Assembly: GCF_009709675.1 (NCBI RefSeq)
Contig: NZ_WMLB01000026.1
Span: forward strand, 1 to 64,000
Source: Agromyces bracchium
Lineage (GTDB): Bacteria; Actinomycetota; Actinomycetes; Actinomycetales; Microbacteriaceae
Length of the DNA: 64,000 bases
Direction of reading: 5' to 3'
Position 1 is the stretch's first letter. Every line of letters starts with the position of its first letter. Made by a program: the position numbers and the translations under genes. The notes beneath the pieces were generated by a model. The model worked only from the letters and a program-made list of their open reading frames with translations, was not told where the DNA came from and did no database searches. Of this stretch, positions 16,735 through 25,253 are shown piece by piece.

Positions 16735-17639
16735 ACCGCTGGCGGTTCCTCGCCTCGCCCCGCTGGGCGGGCTACCTCGCACTCGTCATCGTGTTCGCGA
16801 TCGCGTGCTCGGCGCTCGGCACCTGGCAGCTCAACCGCCGCGCCGAGGCGCTCGCCGAGGTCGCCCGCATCGACGCGAACTACGACGCCGACCCGGTGCC
16901 GCTCGCCGAGGCGCTCCCCGAGCCCGACGGCTTCGACATCGACCAGCGCTGGCAGGTGGTCGCCGCGACCGGCGAGTACCTCGCCTCGGAGGAGGTCGTC
17001 GTCCGCAACCGCCCGTACGGCGGCAGCACGGGCTTCGAGGTGATCACGCCGTTCCGGCTGGCCGACGGCACGGTGTTCATGGTCGACCGCGGCTGGATCC
17101 CGCAGGACTCCGACGGGCGTCCGTCGGAGGTCGCCGCGCCGCCCGCCGGCGAGGTCGAGATCACGGCGCGCCTCAAGGCGGGCGAAGGACGGATCGCGGG
17201 CCGCACGTCGTCGGGCACGGAACTCGCGACGATCGACCTCGACGAGCTCGCCGATCGCGTCGGCGCGCCCGCCTACACGGGCGCCTACGGCATCCTCATC
17301 CAATCGGGTGCCGCCGCGAGCGAACCGCCGGTGGCACTCCCCCGGCCGGTGCGCGACGAGGGGCCGCATCTCTCGTACGCGCTGCAGTGGTTCGTGTTCG
17401 CGCTGCTCGCGTTCATCGCGTTGGCCTGGTTCGCGAACCAGGAGCGCAAGGTGCTCGAAGCGGATGCCGCGGGGGCGGGTGCGGTCGGGGCGGACGACGG
17501 GCGCGTGGCCGCGCCATCCGCTCGCCAGGTCGACCCGGCGAGCCGCACACGTCGATCGAGTCCGCGACAGCGCCCGGCGAAGGCCGATCGACGCCGGACG
17601 GACGCGGACGTCGAGGACGAGATCCTCGACCGGCGCTAG
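16731..17639 (+). CDS. SURF1 family protein (cytochrome oxidase biogenesis)
   Basis: A 302-aa SURF1-like membrane protein that assists assembly of haem-copper cytochrome oxidase. N-terminal TM is near residues 13-32 (YLALVIVFAIACSALGTWQL), the extracytoplasmic domain has VVVRNRPYGGSTGFEVITPF and VDRGWIP, and the C-terminal TM is near residues 220-238. A basic, low-complexity cytoplasmic tail follows and is longer than usual. ATG overlaps the stop of the previous gene. Its stop shares a CTAG palindrome with the convergent DUF2200 gene. Confidence 0.85.
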   Translation: MNRWRFLASPRWAGYLALVIVFAIACSALGTWQLNRRAEALAEVARIDANYDADPVPLAEALPEPDGFDIDQRWQVVAATGEYLASEEVVVRNRPYGGSTGFEVITPFRLADGTVFMVDRGWIPQDSDGRPSEVAAPPAGEVEITARLKAGEGRIAGRTSSGTELATIDLDELADRVGAPAYTGAYGILIQSGAAASEPPVALPRPVRDEGPHLSYALQWFVFALLAFIALAWFANQERKVLEADAAGAGAVGADDGRVAAPSARQVDPASRTRRSSPRQRPAKADRRRTDADVEDEILDRR

Positions 17640-18004
17640 GCCTTCGCGACCTCCGTGCCGCGCAGGATCGACGTCATCTTCTTGCCGCGCGCGACCTCGT
17701 CGACGAGCTTGTCCATGTAGCGGATCTTCTGCATGAGCGGGTCCTCGATCTCCTCGACGCGCATGCCGCAGATGACGCCCGTGATGAGCGAGGCGTTCGG
17801 GTTCATCGCCGGGGCTTCCGCGAAGAACGCCTCGAGGGTGCGCCCGTCGGCGATCGCCTCGTCGAGCCCGGCGTCGTCGTAGCCGGTGAGCCACGTGATG
17901 ACCCGGTCGAGCTCGGCCTTGCTGTGGTCCTTCCGCTCGACCTTCTGCACGTACAGCGGGTAGATGCTGCCGAAGCTCATCCCGTAGATCCGGTGTGCGG
18001 ACAC
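17636..18004 (-). CDS. DUF2200 family protein
   Basis: A 122-aa protein with the family hallmark HRIYGMSFGSIYPLYVQKVERK at its start (positions 3-24). ELDRVITWLTGY, LITGVICGMRVEEIEDPLMQ and IRYMDKLVDELARGK-like segments follow. Function unknown; the family is soluble and widespread. GTG at 18004 is set by a perfect AGGAGG 5 nt upstream; the open frame beyond it overlaps other sequence. The 3' end overlaps SURF1 by 4 nt tail to tail. Confidence 0.85.
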   Translation of the reverse strand: MSAHRIYGMSFGSIYPLYVQKVERKDHSKAELDRVITWLTGYDDAGLDEAIADGRTLEAFFAEAPAMNPNASLITGVICGMRVEEIEDPLMQKIRYMDKLVDEVARGKKMTSILRGTEVAKA

Positions 18005-18183
18005 GTGTTCCTCCTCGGGTCGACGGCGGCCTTGCCGAGACTCAAGACTACGCGGCCGGATTTCGACCGTTGAGCGGGCGGTGCCCGTACGGCTCGGCGG
18101 CACCTCGCGACTGCCGGACCACTGGCCGCGGGCCGGTCCCGGTGGGACACTTCGGGTATCCATCCGCTGACGAGGAGGTCATG

Positions 18184-18609
18184 ATGAGCGATACGGCTGT
18201 CGATGAGGTCGAGGCGGTGCTCCGGGAGTGGGCGGAAGCCTATCGGGCGAGGGACATGGGTGCGCTCCTGCGAAACGCGATCGGGGACGACGTCCAACTC
18301 GTGGGCACCGGCGCGGACGAGGTGCGGTTCGGCCTCGACGAGTACCGCGCCCAGGCGACGCGGGACTTCTCGCAGGCCGACGACGCGGAGTTCCGGCTCT
18401 CCAACCTCCGCGTGACGGCGATCGGCGGCGCCGCGTTCGCCTACTGCGATGTCACGGCGTCCGGCTCCGCCGGCGGGCAGCCGTTCGAGATGTCGGGCCT
18501 GCGCATGACGGTCGGGCTGGTGCGCACCGACGACGGCTGGCGGTTCGTGCAGACGCACCTGTCGGCCCCTGACCGCGCCCAGGCCGAAGGCCGGTCGTTC
18601 GAGGACTGA
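18184..18609 (+). CDS. SnoaL/NTF2-like (ketosteroid-isomerase-fold) protein
   Basis: A 141-aa NTF2-fold protein of the SnoaL/DUF4440 kind. It has a helical N-terminus DEVEAVLREWAEAYRARD and then beta strands with TGADEVRFGLDEYRAQ, FAYCDVTASG and DDGWRFVQTHLSAP. Family members bind small molecules or act as isomerases, cyclases or hydrolases; no specific role can be given. Two ATGs in a row are possible; the second (18184) is 5 nt from AGGAGG, the first only 2 nt. Confidence 0.75.
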   Translation: MSDTAVDEVEAVLREWAEAYRARDMGALLRNAIGDDVQLVGTGADEVRFGLDEYRAQATRDFSQADDAEFRLSNLRVTAIGGAAFAYCDVTASGSAGGQPFEMSGLRMTVGLVRTDDGWRFVQTHLSAPDRAQAEGRSFED

Positions 18610-18635
18610 CCGGCACAGCGCGTTCGGCTCGCGGG

Positions 18636-18641
18636 TAGGGT
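18636..18641 (+). promoter_or_regulatory. -10 box (TAGGGT) of a truncated gene
   Basis: TAGGGT lies 8 nt before the ATG at 18650. It would drive a leaderless message into the gene remnant that follows. Confidence 0.35.
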
Positions 18642-18649
18642 CTGCGGGC

Positions 18650-18712
18650 ATGGACATGCTGAAGGGCGCGGAGATCGCCCGGGCCGATCTGGCCGACTGG
18701 CGGAAGCTGGCA
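18650..18712 (+). pseudogene. 5' remnant of a pterin-dehydratase/VOC-like gene
   Basis: An ATG just after the TAGGGT box begins MDMLKGAEIARADLADWRKLA. From memory this is the N-terminus of actinobacterial 4a-hydroxytetrahydrobiopterin dehydratase/glyoxalase-like proteins, where it continues QGLHARY. Here similarity stops abruptly after about 21 codons. The frame then runs antisense through the S4 and ABC-F genes, which is not a real product. I read it as a promoter plus start left behind when the rest was deleted. The family match rests on recall and was not searched. Confidence 0.4.
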
Positions 18713-18736
18713 GCCTCAGCGCTCCGATGTGGTCCC

Positions 18737-18964
18737 TCACGGGCAGACGCGGACCCTGCGTCCGTCGAAGCCGACGACGTCTCCGAGCACCAGCTGACGA
18801 CCGCGTCGCCGATCGACCTCGCCGTTCACCGCCACGTGGCCGCCGATGACGGCCTCCTTCACGTCGCCGCCGGAGTCGAGGAGCCCGGCGAACTTCAGGA
18901 ACCGCCCGAGCCGAATGCCCTCTCCGCCGATGGGGACGTCCTCGATCGGTGCGGGGTTCGTCAT
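18737..18964 (-). CDS. S4-domain RNA-binding protein (YaaA/RqcP-like)
   Basis: A 75-aa stand-alone S4 domain: IRLGRFLKFAGLLDSGGDVKEAVIGGHVAVNG is the alpha-L RNA-binding helix pair (residues 17-48) and RRGRQLVLGDVVGFDG the trailing strands. Such proteins bind structured RNA, often on the ribosome. Located 44 nt downstream of the ABC-F ATPase on the same strand, so probably co-transcribed with a translation factor. ATG at 18964. C-terminus RVRVCP carries the only Cys. Confidence 0.85.
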   Translation of the reverse strand: MTNPAPIEDVPIGGEGIRLGRFLKFAGLLDSGGDVKEAVIGGHVAVNGEVDRRRGRQLVLGDVVGFDGRRVRVCP

Positions 18965-19008
18965 CCCTCAACGCTGGCCGACCGGATGCCGGCCCGAGCC
19001 GCCTGGCC

Positions 19009-20607
19009 CTACGCGAGCTCGATGAGCTCCTGGTACTCGCGACTCCAGTGGTCCTCGACGCCGTCGGGCATGATGAGCACGCGCTCGGGGTTCAGTGACT
19101 CGACCGCGCCGGGGTCGTGGGAGACGAGCACGACGGCGCCCTCGTAGTGCGCGAGCGCGTCGAGGATCTCCTCGCGGCTGGCGGGGTCGAGGTTGTTGGT
19201 CGGCTCGTCGAGGAGCAGTACGTTCGCGCCCGAGACGACGATGGTGGCGAGCGCGAGGCGCGTCTTCTCGCCGCCCGAGAGCACGCCGGCGGGCTTGTGC
19301 ACGTCGTCGCCGGTGAACAGGAACGAGCCGAGGACCTTGCGCGCCTCGGTCTCGGTGAGGTTCGGCGAGGCGCTGACCATGTTCTGCAGCACGGTCCGCG
19401 AGACGTCGAGCGTCTCGTGCTCCTGCGCGTAGTAGCCGATCCGCAGCCCGTGGCCGGCGTCGACGACGCCCGTGTCGGGTCGGTCGACGCCCGCGAGGAT
19501 GCGGAGGAGGGTGGTCTTGCCCGCGCCGTTCAGGCCGATGATGACGACCTTCGAGCCGCGGTCGATCGCGAGGTCGACGGCCGTGAAGATCTCGAGCGAG
19601 CCGTAGCTCTTCGACAGGTCGGCAGCGGTCAGGGGGGTGCGTCCGCAGGGCGCGGGGGTCGGGAACCGCAGCTTGGCGACCCGGTCGACGGCGCGGACCT
19701 CCTCGAGCCCCGACAGGAGCTTCTCGGCGCGCGCGACCATCTGGTGGGCGGCCGCGGCCTTCGAGGCCTTCGCGCCGAACTTCGCGGCCTGCTGCCGCAG
19801 CGCGTCGGCCTTCTTCTCGGCGTTCGCGCGCTCCTTCTTGCGGCGCTCCTCGTCGGCCGCGCGCTGGCGGAGGTAGTGCTTCCAGCCCATGTTGTACACG
19901 TCGATGACCGAGCGGTTCGCGTCGAGGTAGAACACGCGGTTCACGACCTCGCCGACGAGCTCGACGTCGTGGCTGATGACGATCACGCCGCCCCGGTAGC
20001 CCTTCAGGAACTCGCGGAGCCACACGACCGAGTCGGCGTCGAGGTGGTTCGTCGGCTCGTCGAGGATCATCGTGTCGGCGTCCGAGAACAGGATCCGCGC
20101 GAGCTCGATGCGCCGACGCTGGCCGCCCGAGAGGGTCTTCAGCGGCTGGTCGAGGATCCGGTCGGGCAGGTTCAGGTTCGACGCGATCGACGCGGCCTCG
20201 GCCTCGGCGGCGTACCCGCCGAGCGCGGTGAACCGGTCGGTCAGCGTGCCGAAGCGCTTCATCGCCTTCTCGGCGACGACGGGGTCGCTCGAGCCCATCT
20301 TCTCGGACGCCTCGCGCATGCCGACGACGAGCGAACCCAGCCCGCGCGCGTCGAGGATGCGCGTGCGGGCCAGCATCTCCGGGTCGCCCGAGCGCGGATC
20401 CTGCGGCAGGTACCCGATCTCGCCGGAGCGGTCGATGCGACCGTCGGTGGGCAGCGTCTCGCCGGCGAGCGTCTTCGTCAGCGTCGTCTTGCCGGCGCCG
20501 TTGCGCCCGACGAGGCCGATCTTGTCGCCCGAGGAGACGCGGAAGCTCACGTCCTCCATGAGCAGGCGCGCACCGACGCGGATCTCGAGGTCGTGGACGG
20601 CGAGCAC
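19009..20607 (-). CDS. ABC-F family ATPase (ribosome-associated translation factor)
   Basis: A 532-aa soluble protein with two ABC domains and no membrane segment. Domain 1 has [23 protein letters not shown] and MILDEPTNHLD. A charged linker of about 80 residues follows with RKKERANAEKKADALRQQ. Domain 2 has [27 protein letters not shown] and LLLDEPTNNLD. ABC-F proteins act at the ribosomal E site to relieve stalling or give antibiotic resistance; which subtype this is cannot be told. GTG at 20607 (VLAVHDLEI) has GGAGG 5 nt upstream. The longer open frame upstream is antisense to the next gene. Confidence 0.9.
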   Translation of the reverse strand: MLAVHDLEIRVGARLLMEDVSFRVSSGDKIGLVGRNGAGKTTLTKTLAGETLPTDGRIDRSGEIGYLPQDPRSGDPEMLARTRILDARGLGSLVVGMREASEKMGSSDPVVAEKAMKRFGTLTDRFTALGGYAAEAEAASIASNLNLPDRILDQPLKTLSGGQRRRIELARILFSDADTMILDEPTNHLDADSVVWLREFLKGYRGGVIVISHDVELVGEVVNRVFYLDANRSVIDVYNMGWKHYLRQRAADEERRKKERANAEKKADALRQQAAKFGAKASKAAAAHQMVARAEKLLSGLEEVRAVDRVAKLRFPTPAPCGRTPLTAADLSKSYGSLEIFTAVDLAIDRGSKVVIIGLNGAGKTTLLRILAGVDRPDTGVVDAGHGLRIGYYAQEHETLDVSRTVLQNMVSASPNLTETEARKVLGSFLFTGDDVHKPAGVLSGGEKTRLALATIVVSGANVLLLDEPTNNLDPASREEILDALAHYEGAVVLVSHDPGAVESLNPERVLIMPDGVEDHWSREYQELIELA

Positions 20608-20709
20608 GGTGACCTCCGGGGCCGGGGAGCGGAATGGGTGGGCGTGCCGAGCGGCACAGCCCTCCAGTCTAGCCTCGGGCGACGGATGCCGCGTGTCGGC
20701 GGTGCGCGG

Positions 20710-20715
20710 CAGACT
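20710..20715 (+). promoter_or_regulatory. -10 box (CAGACT) of winged-helix gene
   Basis: CAGACT lies 6 nt before the ATG at 20722, a leaderless arrangement. Confidence 0.4.
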
Positions 20716-20721
20716 GACCGT

Positions 20722-21840
20722 ATGCCGACCGGTTCGTCCCAGCTCTCGCGCGCGGTGCGCCTGCACTCGCACGGGTTCCGCACGCCGGCCGACGACGCCG
20801 TGAGCGTCGTCGAGCGCCTCGGGGCGATCCAGGCGCAAGACCTGGGCGCCGCGAAGTGGGTGATCGGGTCGCGGATGACGCGGCCGACGCCCGACGCGGT
20901 GGATGCGGCGCTCGCCGAGCGCCGGGTCGTGCGCTCGTGGCCGATGCGCGGCACGCTGCACATCCTCCCGGCGCGGATGCTGCGCCCGACGCTCCGACTC
21001 ACCGGCCCGCGTGTGCTCGCGAACGCGCGGCTCCGGCACGAGCGGCTCGAGCTCGGCGAGACCGAGTACCGCCGTGCACGCGACGCGGTCGAACGCGAAC
21101 TCGCGGGCGGCGGCACGGCCACGCGCGACGAGCTCTCCGGACTCTGGCGGGCGGCGGGCATCGACGCGAACGGCCCGCGCACGTACCACCTCATCTGGTG
21201 GCTCGCGCTCGACGGCGTGCTCTGCGGCGGACCGGTCGACGGGCGACTCCAGCACTTCGCGCTGCTCGACGAATGGGCCCCAGTCGGCGCCGGCGAACCC
21301 GACTCGGCTGAGCAGACGCTCGCCGAGCTCTTCACGGCCTACGTGCGCGGGCACGGCCCGGTCACGCTCGCCGATTTCGCATGGTGGAGCGGGCTGACGA
21401 TGCGCGACACGCGGACCGCCCTCGATGGCGCGGGCGACCGGGTCGAGCGGTTCGTCGATCGACCCGCCGACGACGGGCCCGAGCGCTACGTCGCGGCCGG
21501 TGCGACGGATGCCGCGGCATCCCGCCCGAGCGGGGCGCTCGCGCTCGCCGGGTTCGACGAGTACTACCTCGGCTATGCCGATCGCTCCCCCGTCTGCGAT
21601 CCGGCGTTCGGCGACCTGGTGATTCCCGGCGGCAACGGGGTGTTCCAGCCCACGCTGGTGCTCGATGGGCGCGTGGTCGGCACGTGGAAGCGGTCGGGCA
21701 CCGCGGCGAAGCCGCGCATCGAGCTGCGGTGGTTCGAGTCGAAGCACGCCGCGGCGGCATCCCGCTTCGAGCGACCCGTCCGGGCGTGGGCGGGCTTCCA
21801 GGGCATCGAGCTGCAGGGCATCGATTCGACGGCGCCGTGA
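20722..21840 (+). CDS. winged-helix DNA-binding domain protein (AlkZ-like, HTH_42)
   Basis: A 372-aa protein of the family with PF06224-type winged helices, related to AlkZ/YcaQ DNA glycosylases. The N-terminal part has VVERLGAIQAQDLGAAKWVIG and MRGTLHILPARML. The central WH region has ATRDELSGLWRAAGI. The C-terminal part has GFDEYYLGYADRSP and GVFQPTLVLDGRVVGTWKR. The QxQD-like AIQAQD segment and TLHILP match this family. It may unhook or recognise damaged DNA, but many members are uncharacterised. Convergent with the YceI gene. Confidence 0.8.
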   Translation: MPTGSSQLSRAVRLHSHGFRTPADDAVSVVERLGAIQAQDLGAAKWVIGSRMTRPTPDAVDAALAERRVVRSWPMRGTLHILPARMLRPTLRLTGPRVLANARLRHERLELGETEYRRARDAVERELAGGGTATRDELSGLWRAAGIDANGPRTYHLIWWLALDGVLCGGPVDGRLQHFALLDEWAPVGAGEPDSAEQTLAELFTAYVRGHGPVTLADFAWWSGLTMRDTRTALDGAGDRVERFVDRPADDGPERYVAAGATDAAASRPSGALALAGFDEYYLGYADRSPVCDPAFGDLVIPGGNGVFQPTLVLDGRVVGTWKRSGTAAKPRIELRWFESKHAAAASRFERPVRAWAGFQGIELQGIDSTAP

Positions 21841-21924
21841 GCCGGGGCGGGCGGCGCTCCGGTCCTCATGGCCGGTCGCCCCGAACGCCCGCGTGGACGA
21901 GTTCCCCTCGGCTCGACAGACGAA

Positions 21925-21962
21925 CGAGGGGCCGCACCGGCATCCGCCGGCGCGACCCCTCG
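21925..21962. terminator. bidirectional hairpin between winged-helix and YceI genes
   Basis: CGAGGGG(21925-21931) and CCCCTCG(21956-21962) frame an inner CCGGC-ATCC-GCCGG stem. It is a strong GC-rich hairpin in the 167-bp convergent gap. Nothing else is seen in that gap. Confidence 0.6.
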
Positions 21963-22007
21963 GTCCTCATCCGCCCGCCCGCGCACGGCGGCCGGACGGG
22001 AACGCGC

Positions 22008-22574
22008 TCAGTCCTGGACGAGCGCCGCCTGCAGCTCGAGCGTGATGGTGACCTGCTCGCCGAGGAGCACGCCGCCGGTCTCGAGGGCCGCGTTGTAGGT
22101 GAGGCCGAAGTCCTCGCGGTTCACGACGGCCTTGGCGGTCGCCCCGCCCTTGTAGTTGCCGTACGGGTCGCCGCCGAAACCGCCGAAGTCGAAGTCGAAC
22201 GTGACGGGCTTGGTGACGCCGCGCATGCTGAGCTCGCCGTCGACCTTGAACTCGCCGCCCTCGACGCGGACGCCGGTCGAGACGAAGTCGATCGTCGGGT
22301 GCTGCTCGGCCTCGAAGAAGTCGCCGGTGCGCAGGTGCGCGTCGCGGTTGGGCTCGTTGGTGGTGATCGAGGCGACCTCGGCCGATGCGGTCACGCGCGA
22401 GTCCAGCGGGTCCTCGGCGGTGATGAACGTGGCGTCGAAGCGCTCGAACTTGCCCTTGACCTTGCTGATCATGAGGTGGCGGATGCTGAAGCCCACCTCG
22501 CTGTGCGTGGGGTCGATCTTCCAGGTGCCGGCGCGGTAGCCGGGGATCTCGAGGGTCGTCGCGGTCGTCGTCAT
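22008..22574 (-). CDS. YceI family lipocalin-like protein
   Basis: A 188-aa YceI domain, a beta-barrel that binds isoprenoid-like lipids. Signature segments are WKIDPTHSEVGFSIRHLMISKVKG, FEAEQHPTIDFVSTGV, LSMRGVTKPVTFDFDFGG and REDFGLTYNAALETGGVLLG. No signal peptide is present, so it is probably cytoplasmic as in many actinobacteria. ATG at 22574. Physiological ligand unknown. Confidence 0.88.
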   Translation of the reverse strand: MTTTATTLEIPGYRAGTWKIDPTHSEVGFSIRHLMISKVKGKFERFDATFITAEDPLDSRVTASAEVASITTNEPNRDAHLRTGDFFEAEQHPTIDFVSTGVRVEGGEFKVDGELSMRGVTKPVTFDFDFGGFGGDPYGNYKGGATAKAVVNREDFGLTYNAALETGGVLLGEQVTITLELQAALVQD

Positions 22575-22648
22575 TCGGGTCTCTCTCCCAGTCGTTGCGT
22601 TCCGGGCCGGGTGGCCACGATGAATGCAAACGCATGGACCGTTCGGAT

Positions 22649-23842
22649 CTATTCCCCGACGTCCGAAGCGATCTCGCGGCGGAGTTCCATGACGCGGATC
22701 GCCGCCTCCTCGAGCCGCTCCGACGGGATGCGCCCGTCGGCGACCGCGCCGGCGATGGAGGCGGCCAGCCCCTCGACGCTGATGCCGAACTCCGACGGGT
22801 CGGCGGGCAGCACGTAGAGCAGCAGGTCGCTGCCGGCCGCGATCGCCCGGATCGCGTTCTCCCCCGGGTCGGCGTACTCGGCGAGCCCGTTGTGCTGCAG
22901 CATCAGCATGTCGTCGGTGACGAGAACGCCGTCGAAGCCGAGCTCGTCGCGGAGGATCCGGTGCCACTCCGGCGAGAGCGAGGCGGGCGCGGCATCCACG
23001 GCCGGGTAGCTGAGGTGGCCCGTCATGACGAGTTCGACGTCGGCGTCGATCGCCGCCTGGAAGGGCACCGCCGGCCCGGCCCGCCACTCTTCGAGCGACA
23101 GCGGCGCCGCCGGCACCGAGACGTGCGAGTCGCCCGGGGCGGCACCGTGGCCCGGGAAGTGCTTGACCGTGCTCGCGACCGCGCCGCGCTCCCCGTCGAC
23201 GGCCGCCGCGACGTGCTCGGCGGACGCCTGCGGGTCCGTTCCGAGGATCCGGTCGTAGATGAACGAGGACGGATCGTCGGTGACATCCGCCACGATGCCG
23301 AAGTTGACGTTCACGCCGGATGCCTCGAGCGCCGACGCCCGCGCCGCGAACGCGTCGCGCGTCGCCGCGGCCGGCTGGTCGCGGAGCTCGTACGGCGCCG
23401 GCGCCGGGTCCCAGGCGATGCGGCTGACGATGCCGCCCTCCTGGTCGATGCCGATGAGGGTCGCCGCCTCGGGATCGGCCTGCAGTGCGCTCGTGAGCCC
23501 GGCGAGTTCGGCCTCGGAGCCCGGGACGTTGTCGCCCATCAGGATGACCCCGGCGATGCCCCGGTCGATGAGCGCGCGCATCGCAGCGGGGTCGGTGCCG
23601 GGCGCGTGCAGCATGAGCAGCGATGCGGCACGTTCCTGGTCGGTCATCGCGCCGACGCGCTCGGCCGCCCATTCGGCGGGCGTCGGCGGGGTCGGCGTCG
23701 GCGTCGGCGAGGGCGTCGCAGCGGTCTCGCGCGTGGCGGGCGGCGCCGACGCGCCGGGGCTCGCACAGCCGGCGAGCAGTGCGGCGCCGAGGGCGACCGC
23801 GGCGACCGCCGCGACCGATGACGAACCCGCTCTCCGACGCAC
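22649..23842 (-). CDS. GH3 beta-N-acetylhexosaminidase-like lipoprotein (NagZ family)
   Basis: A 397-aa secreted lipoprotein. The signal VRRRAGSSSVAAVAAVALGA leads to the lipobox LAGC, so it is predicted to be anchored outside the membrane. A GH3 N-terminal domain follows with DQEGGIVSR, the NagZ-type KHFPGHG loop and DSHVS that place the catalytic Asp/His dyad, MTGHLSYPAVD, and the nucleophile Asp in LVTDDMLML. It likely removes terminal GlcNAc from peptidoglycan or other glycans. The GTG at 23842 is preferred over the one at 23863 because TAGACT sits 7 nt upstream. Confidence 0.85.
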   Translation of the reverse strand: MRRRAGSSSVAAVAAVALGAALLAGCASPGASAPPATRETAATPSPTPTPTPPTPAEWAAERVGAMTDQERAASLLMLHAPGTDPAAMRALIDRGIAGVILMGDNVPGSEAELAGLTSALQADPEAATLIGIDQEGGIVSRIAWDPAPAPYELRDQPAAATRDAFAARASALEASGVNVNFGIVADVTDDPSSFIYDRILGTDPQASAEHVAAAVDGERGAVASTVKHFPGHGAAPGDSHVSVPAAPLSLEEWRAGPAVPFQAAIDADVELVMTGHLSYPAVDAAPASLSPEWHRILRDELGFDGVLVTDDMLMLQHNGLAEYADPGENAIRAIAAGSDLLLYVLPADPSEFGISVEGLAASIAGAVADGRIPSERLEEAAIRVMELRREIASDVGE

Positions 23843-23849
23843 CCGCGGG

Positions 23850-23855
23850 AGTCTA
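23850..23855 (-). promoter_or_regulatory. -10 box (TAGACT) of NagZ-like lipoprotein gene
   Basis: TAGACT on the minus strand, 7 nt from the GTG at 23842. It decides between two candidate starts of the signal peptide. Confidence 0.45.
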
Positions 23856-23904
23856 CGCGGCACGGCTGGACGACTCCCGGACTCGCGCGGTGGAGACTGG
23901 ACGG

Positions 23905-24747
23905 GTGAGCGACGACCACGACCTCGGCCCGGAGCAGGCCGTGCTCCGGCGGCATGCGGCGGACGCCACGCTGATGGCGGGAGGCGCCACGGCCATCCTG
24001 CTGCAGCTCGCCGACCCGCGCGTCGCGGCCGGAGTCGCCCGCCACAGCCGGTTCCGCGACCGCCCCCTCGACCGGCTCGTCGGCACCCACGCCTACCTCA
24101 CGGCGCTCGTGTTCGGCGACGAACGCGACATCCGTCACGTCTCGCGGATCGTCGACGCGCGGCACGCGCGCGTCCGCGGCGACGGCGAGCACCCGCATCG
24201 CCCCGCGTACGACGCGCGCGACGCCGACGCGCAGCGGTGGGTCGCCGCGACGCTCCTGGCCGTCGCGCTCGACCTCGAGGAGCGCCTGAGCGGCTCCCGG
24301 CTCGACACGGCGACCGCCGACGCGCTCGTGCGCGGCTATGCGCCGATCGCCGCACGCCTGCAGGGCGGGCCGGCCGGATGGCCCGAGACGCGGGCCGAGT
24401 TCGAGGCGTGGTGGGATGCCCGGCTGGCGGACCTCCGCGTCGGCGACGACGCCCGCTCGGTCGCCCGCGACCTGCTCGCCGGCACGGGCCTGCCCCCGGC
24501 GCTCGTTCCGCTGATGGTCCCGGTCCGGCTGGTCACCGCGGGCCTCCTGCCGCCGACGCTGCGCGCCGCCTACGGCATGAACTGGACGCCGCGCATCCAG
24601 CGCACCGCCGACGGATGGCTCACCGCCATCGCGGTGCTCCGGCGCGTCGTGCCGGCGGAGATCAGGGCCATCCCGACGCGGGCATCGCTCCGACGGCTCC
24701 GTCGCCGCAGCCGCTACGCTGAGGGTGACCTGCGAGGACGAGGATGA
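23905..24747 (+). CDS. oxygenase MpaB family protein (DUF2236)
   Basis: A 280-aa protein of the MpaB/latex-clearing-protein-like DUF2236 family, proposed haem-dependent oxygenases. It is rich in helices; VGTHAYLTALVFGDERDIRHV, HRPAYDARDADAQRWVAATLL and FEAWWDARLADL match the family. Candidate haem-ligand His residues occur near HSRF and HARV. Substrate unknown. The GTG at 23905 follows a GAGACT box by 6 nt. Its last 4 nt overlap the Lrp regulator start, so it is co-transcribed with that gene. It is divergent from the NagZ-like gene with a 62-bp gap. Confidence 0.75.
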   Translation: MSDDHDLGPEQAVLRRHAADATLMAGGATAILLQLADPRVAAGVARHSRFRDRPLDRLVGTHAYLTALVFGDERDIRHVSRIVDARHARVRGDGEHPHRPAYDARDADAQRWVAATLLAVALDLEERLSGSRLDTATADALVRGYAPIAARLQGGPAGWPETRAEFEAWWDARLADLRVGDDARSVARDLLAGTGLPPALVPLMVPVRLVTAGLLPPTLRAAYGMNWTPRIQRTADGWLTAIAVLRRVVPAEIRAIPTRASLRRLRRRSRYAEGDLRGRG

Positions 24748-25238
24748 CCCAGCACGCACCGCACCACGACGAGCCGCTCGACGCGATCGACCGGCGGATC
24801 GTCGCGGAGCTCAGCCGTGACGGGCGGCTCTCGGTGCGAACCCTCGCGGAGCGCGTGCACATCTCGCGGACCGCCGCCCACAATCGGGTTCTCGCACTCC
24901 AGCAACGCGGGGTGATCACCGGCTTCGGCGCGCAGATCGACCGCAAGTCGATCGGCCTGAACATCTCGGCGCTCGTCGTCGTCCGCATCGGCGACGTGTC
25001 GTGGGAATCGATCGCGGCGAAGCTCGCCACGCTGCCGTTCGTCGAGAAGGTGCAGGCCGTCTCGGGCGACATCGACATCATCCTCACGGTGAGCGCTCCC
25101 GACCACGAGCAGCTCAGCCAGGCGATCCTGCGCGACATCCACGACATGCCCGGCGTCGTCTCGACGCGCTCGCACCTGATCCTGGAGGAGATCGACGGGC
25201 GACCGCCCGCGCAGTCGCTGGACATCTGGCGCTCCTGA
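24744..25238 (+). CDS. Lrp/AsnC family transcriptional regulator
   Basis: A 164-aa feast/famine regulator. The N-terminal helix-turn-helix is LSVRTLAERVHISRTAAHNRV (residues 28-48) and the C-terminal RAM ligand-binding domain includes IDRKSIGLNISALVVVRIG and VQAVSGDIDIILTVSAPD. It lies directly before E1alpha-E1beta-E2 genes, as BkdR-type regulators of branched-chain 2-oxoacid dehydrogenase operons do; amino acids or 2-oxoacids are likely effectors. ATGA overlap with the MpaB-family gene. Confidence 0.88.
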   Translation: MTQHAPHHDEPLDAIDRRIVAELSRDGRLSVRTLAERVHISRTAAHNRVLALQQRGVITGFGAQIDRKSIGLNISALVVVRIGDVSWESIAAKLATLPFVEKVQAVSGDIDIILTVSAPDHEQLSQAILRDIHDMPGVVSTRSHLILEEIDGRPPAQSLDIWRS

Positions 25239-25253
25239 GGCGCTCGCGGCGGG

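Noticed and set aside
20608..21747. Upstream extension of the ABC-F frame
   Set aside because: It is antisense to the winged-helix gene. The GTG at 20607 has GGAGG and the normal ABC-F start.
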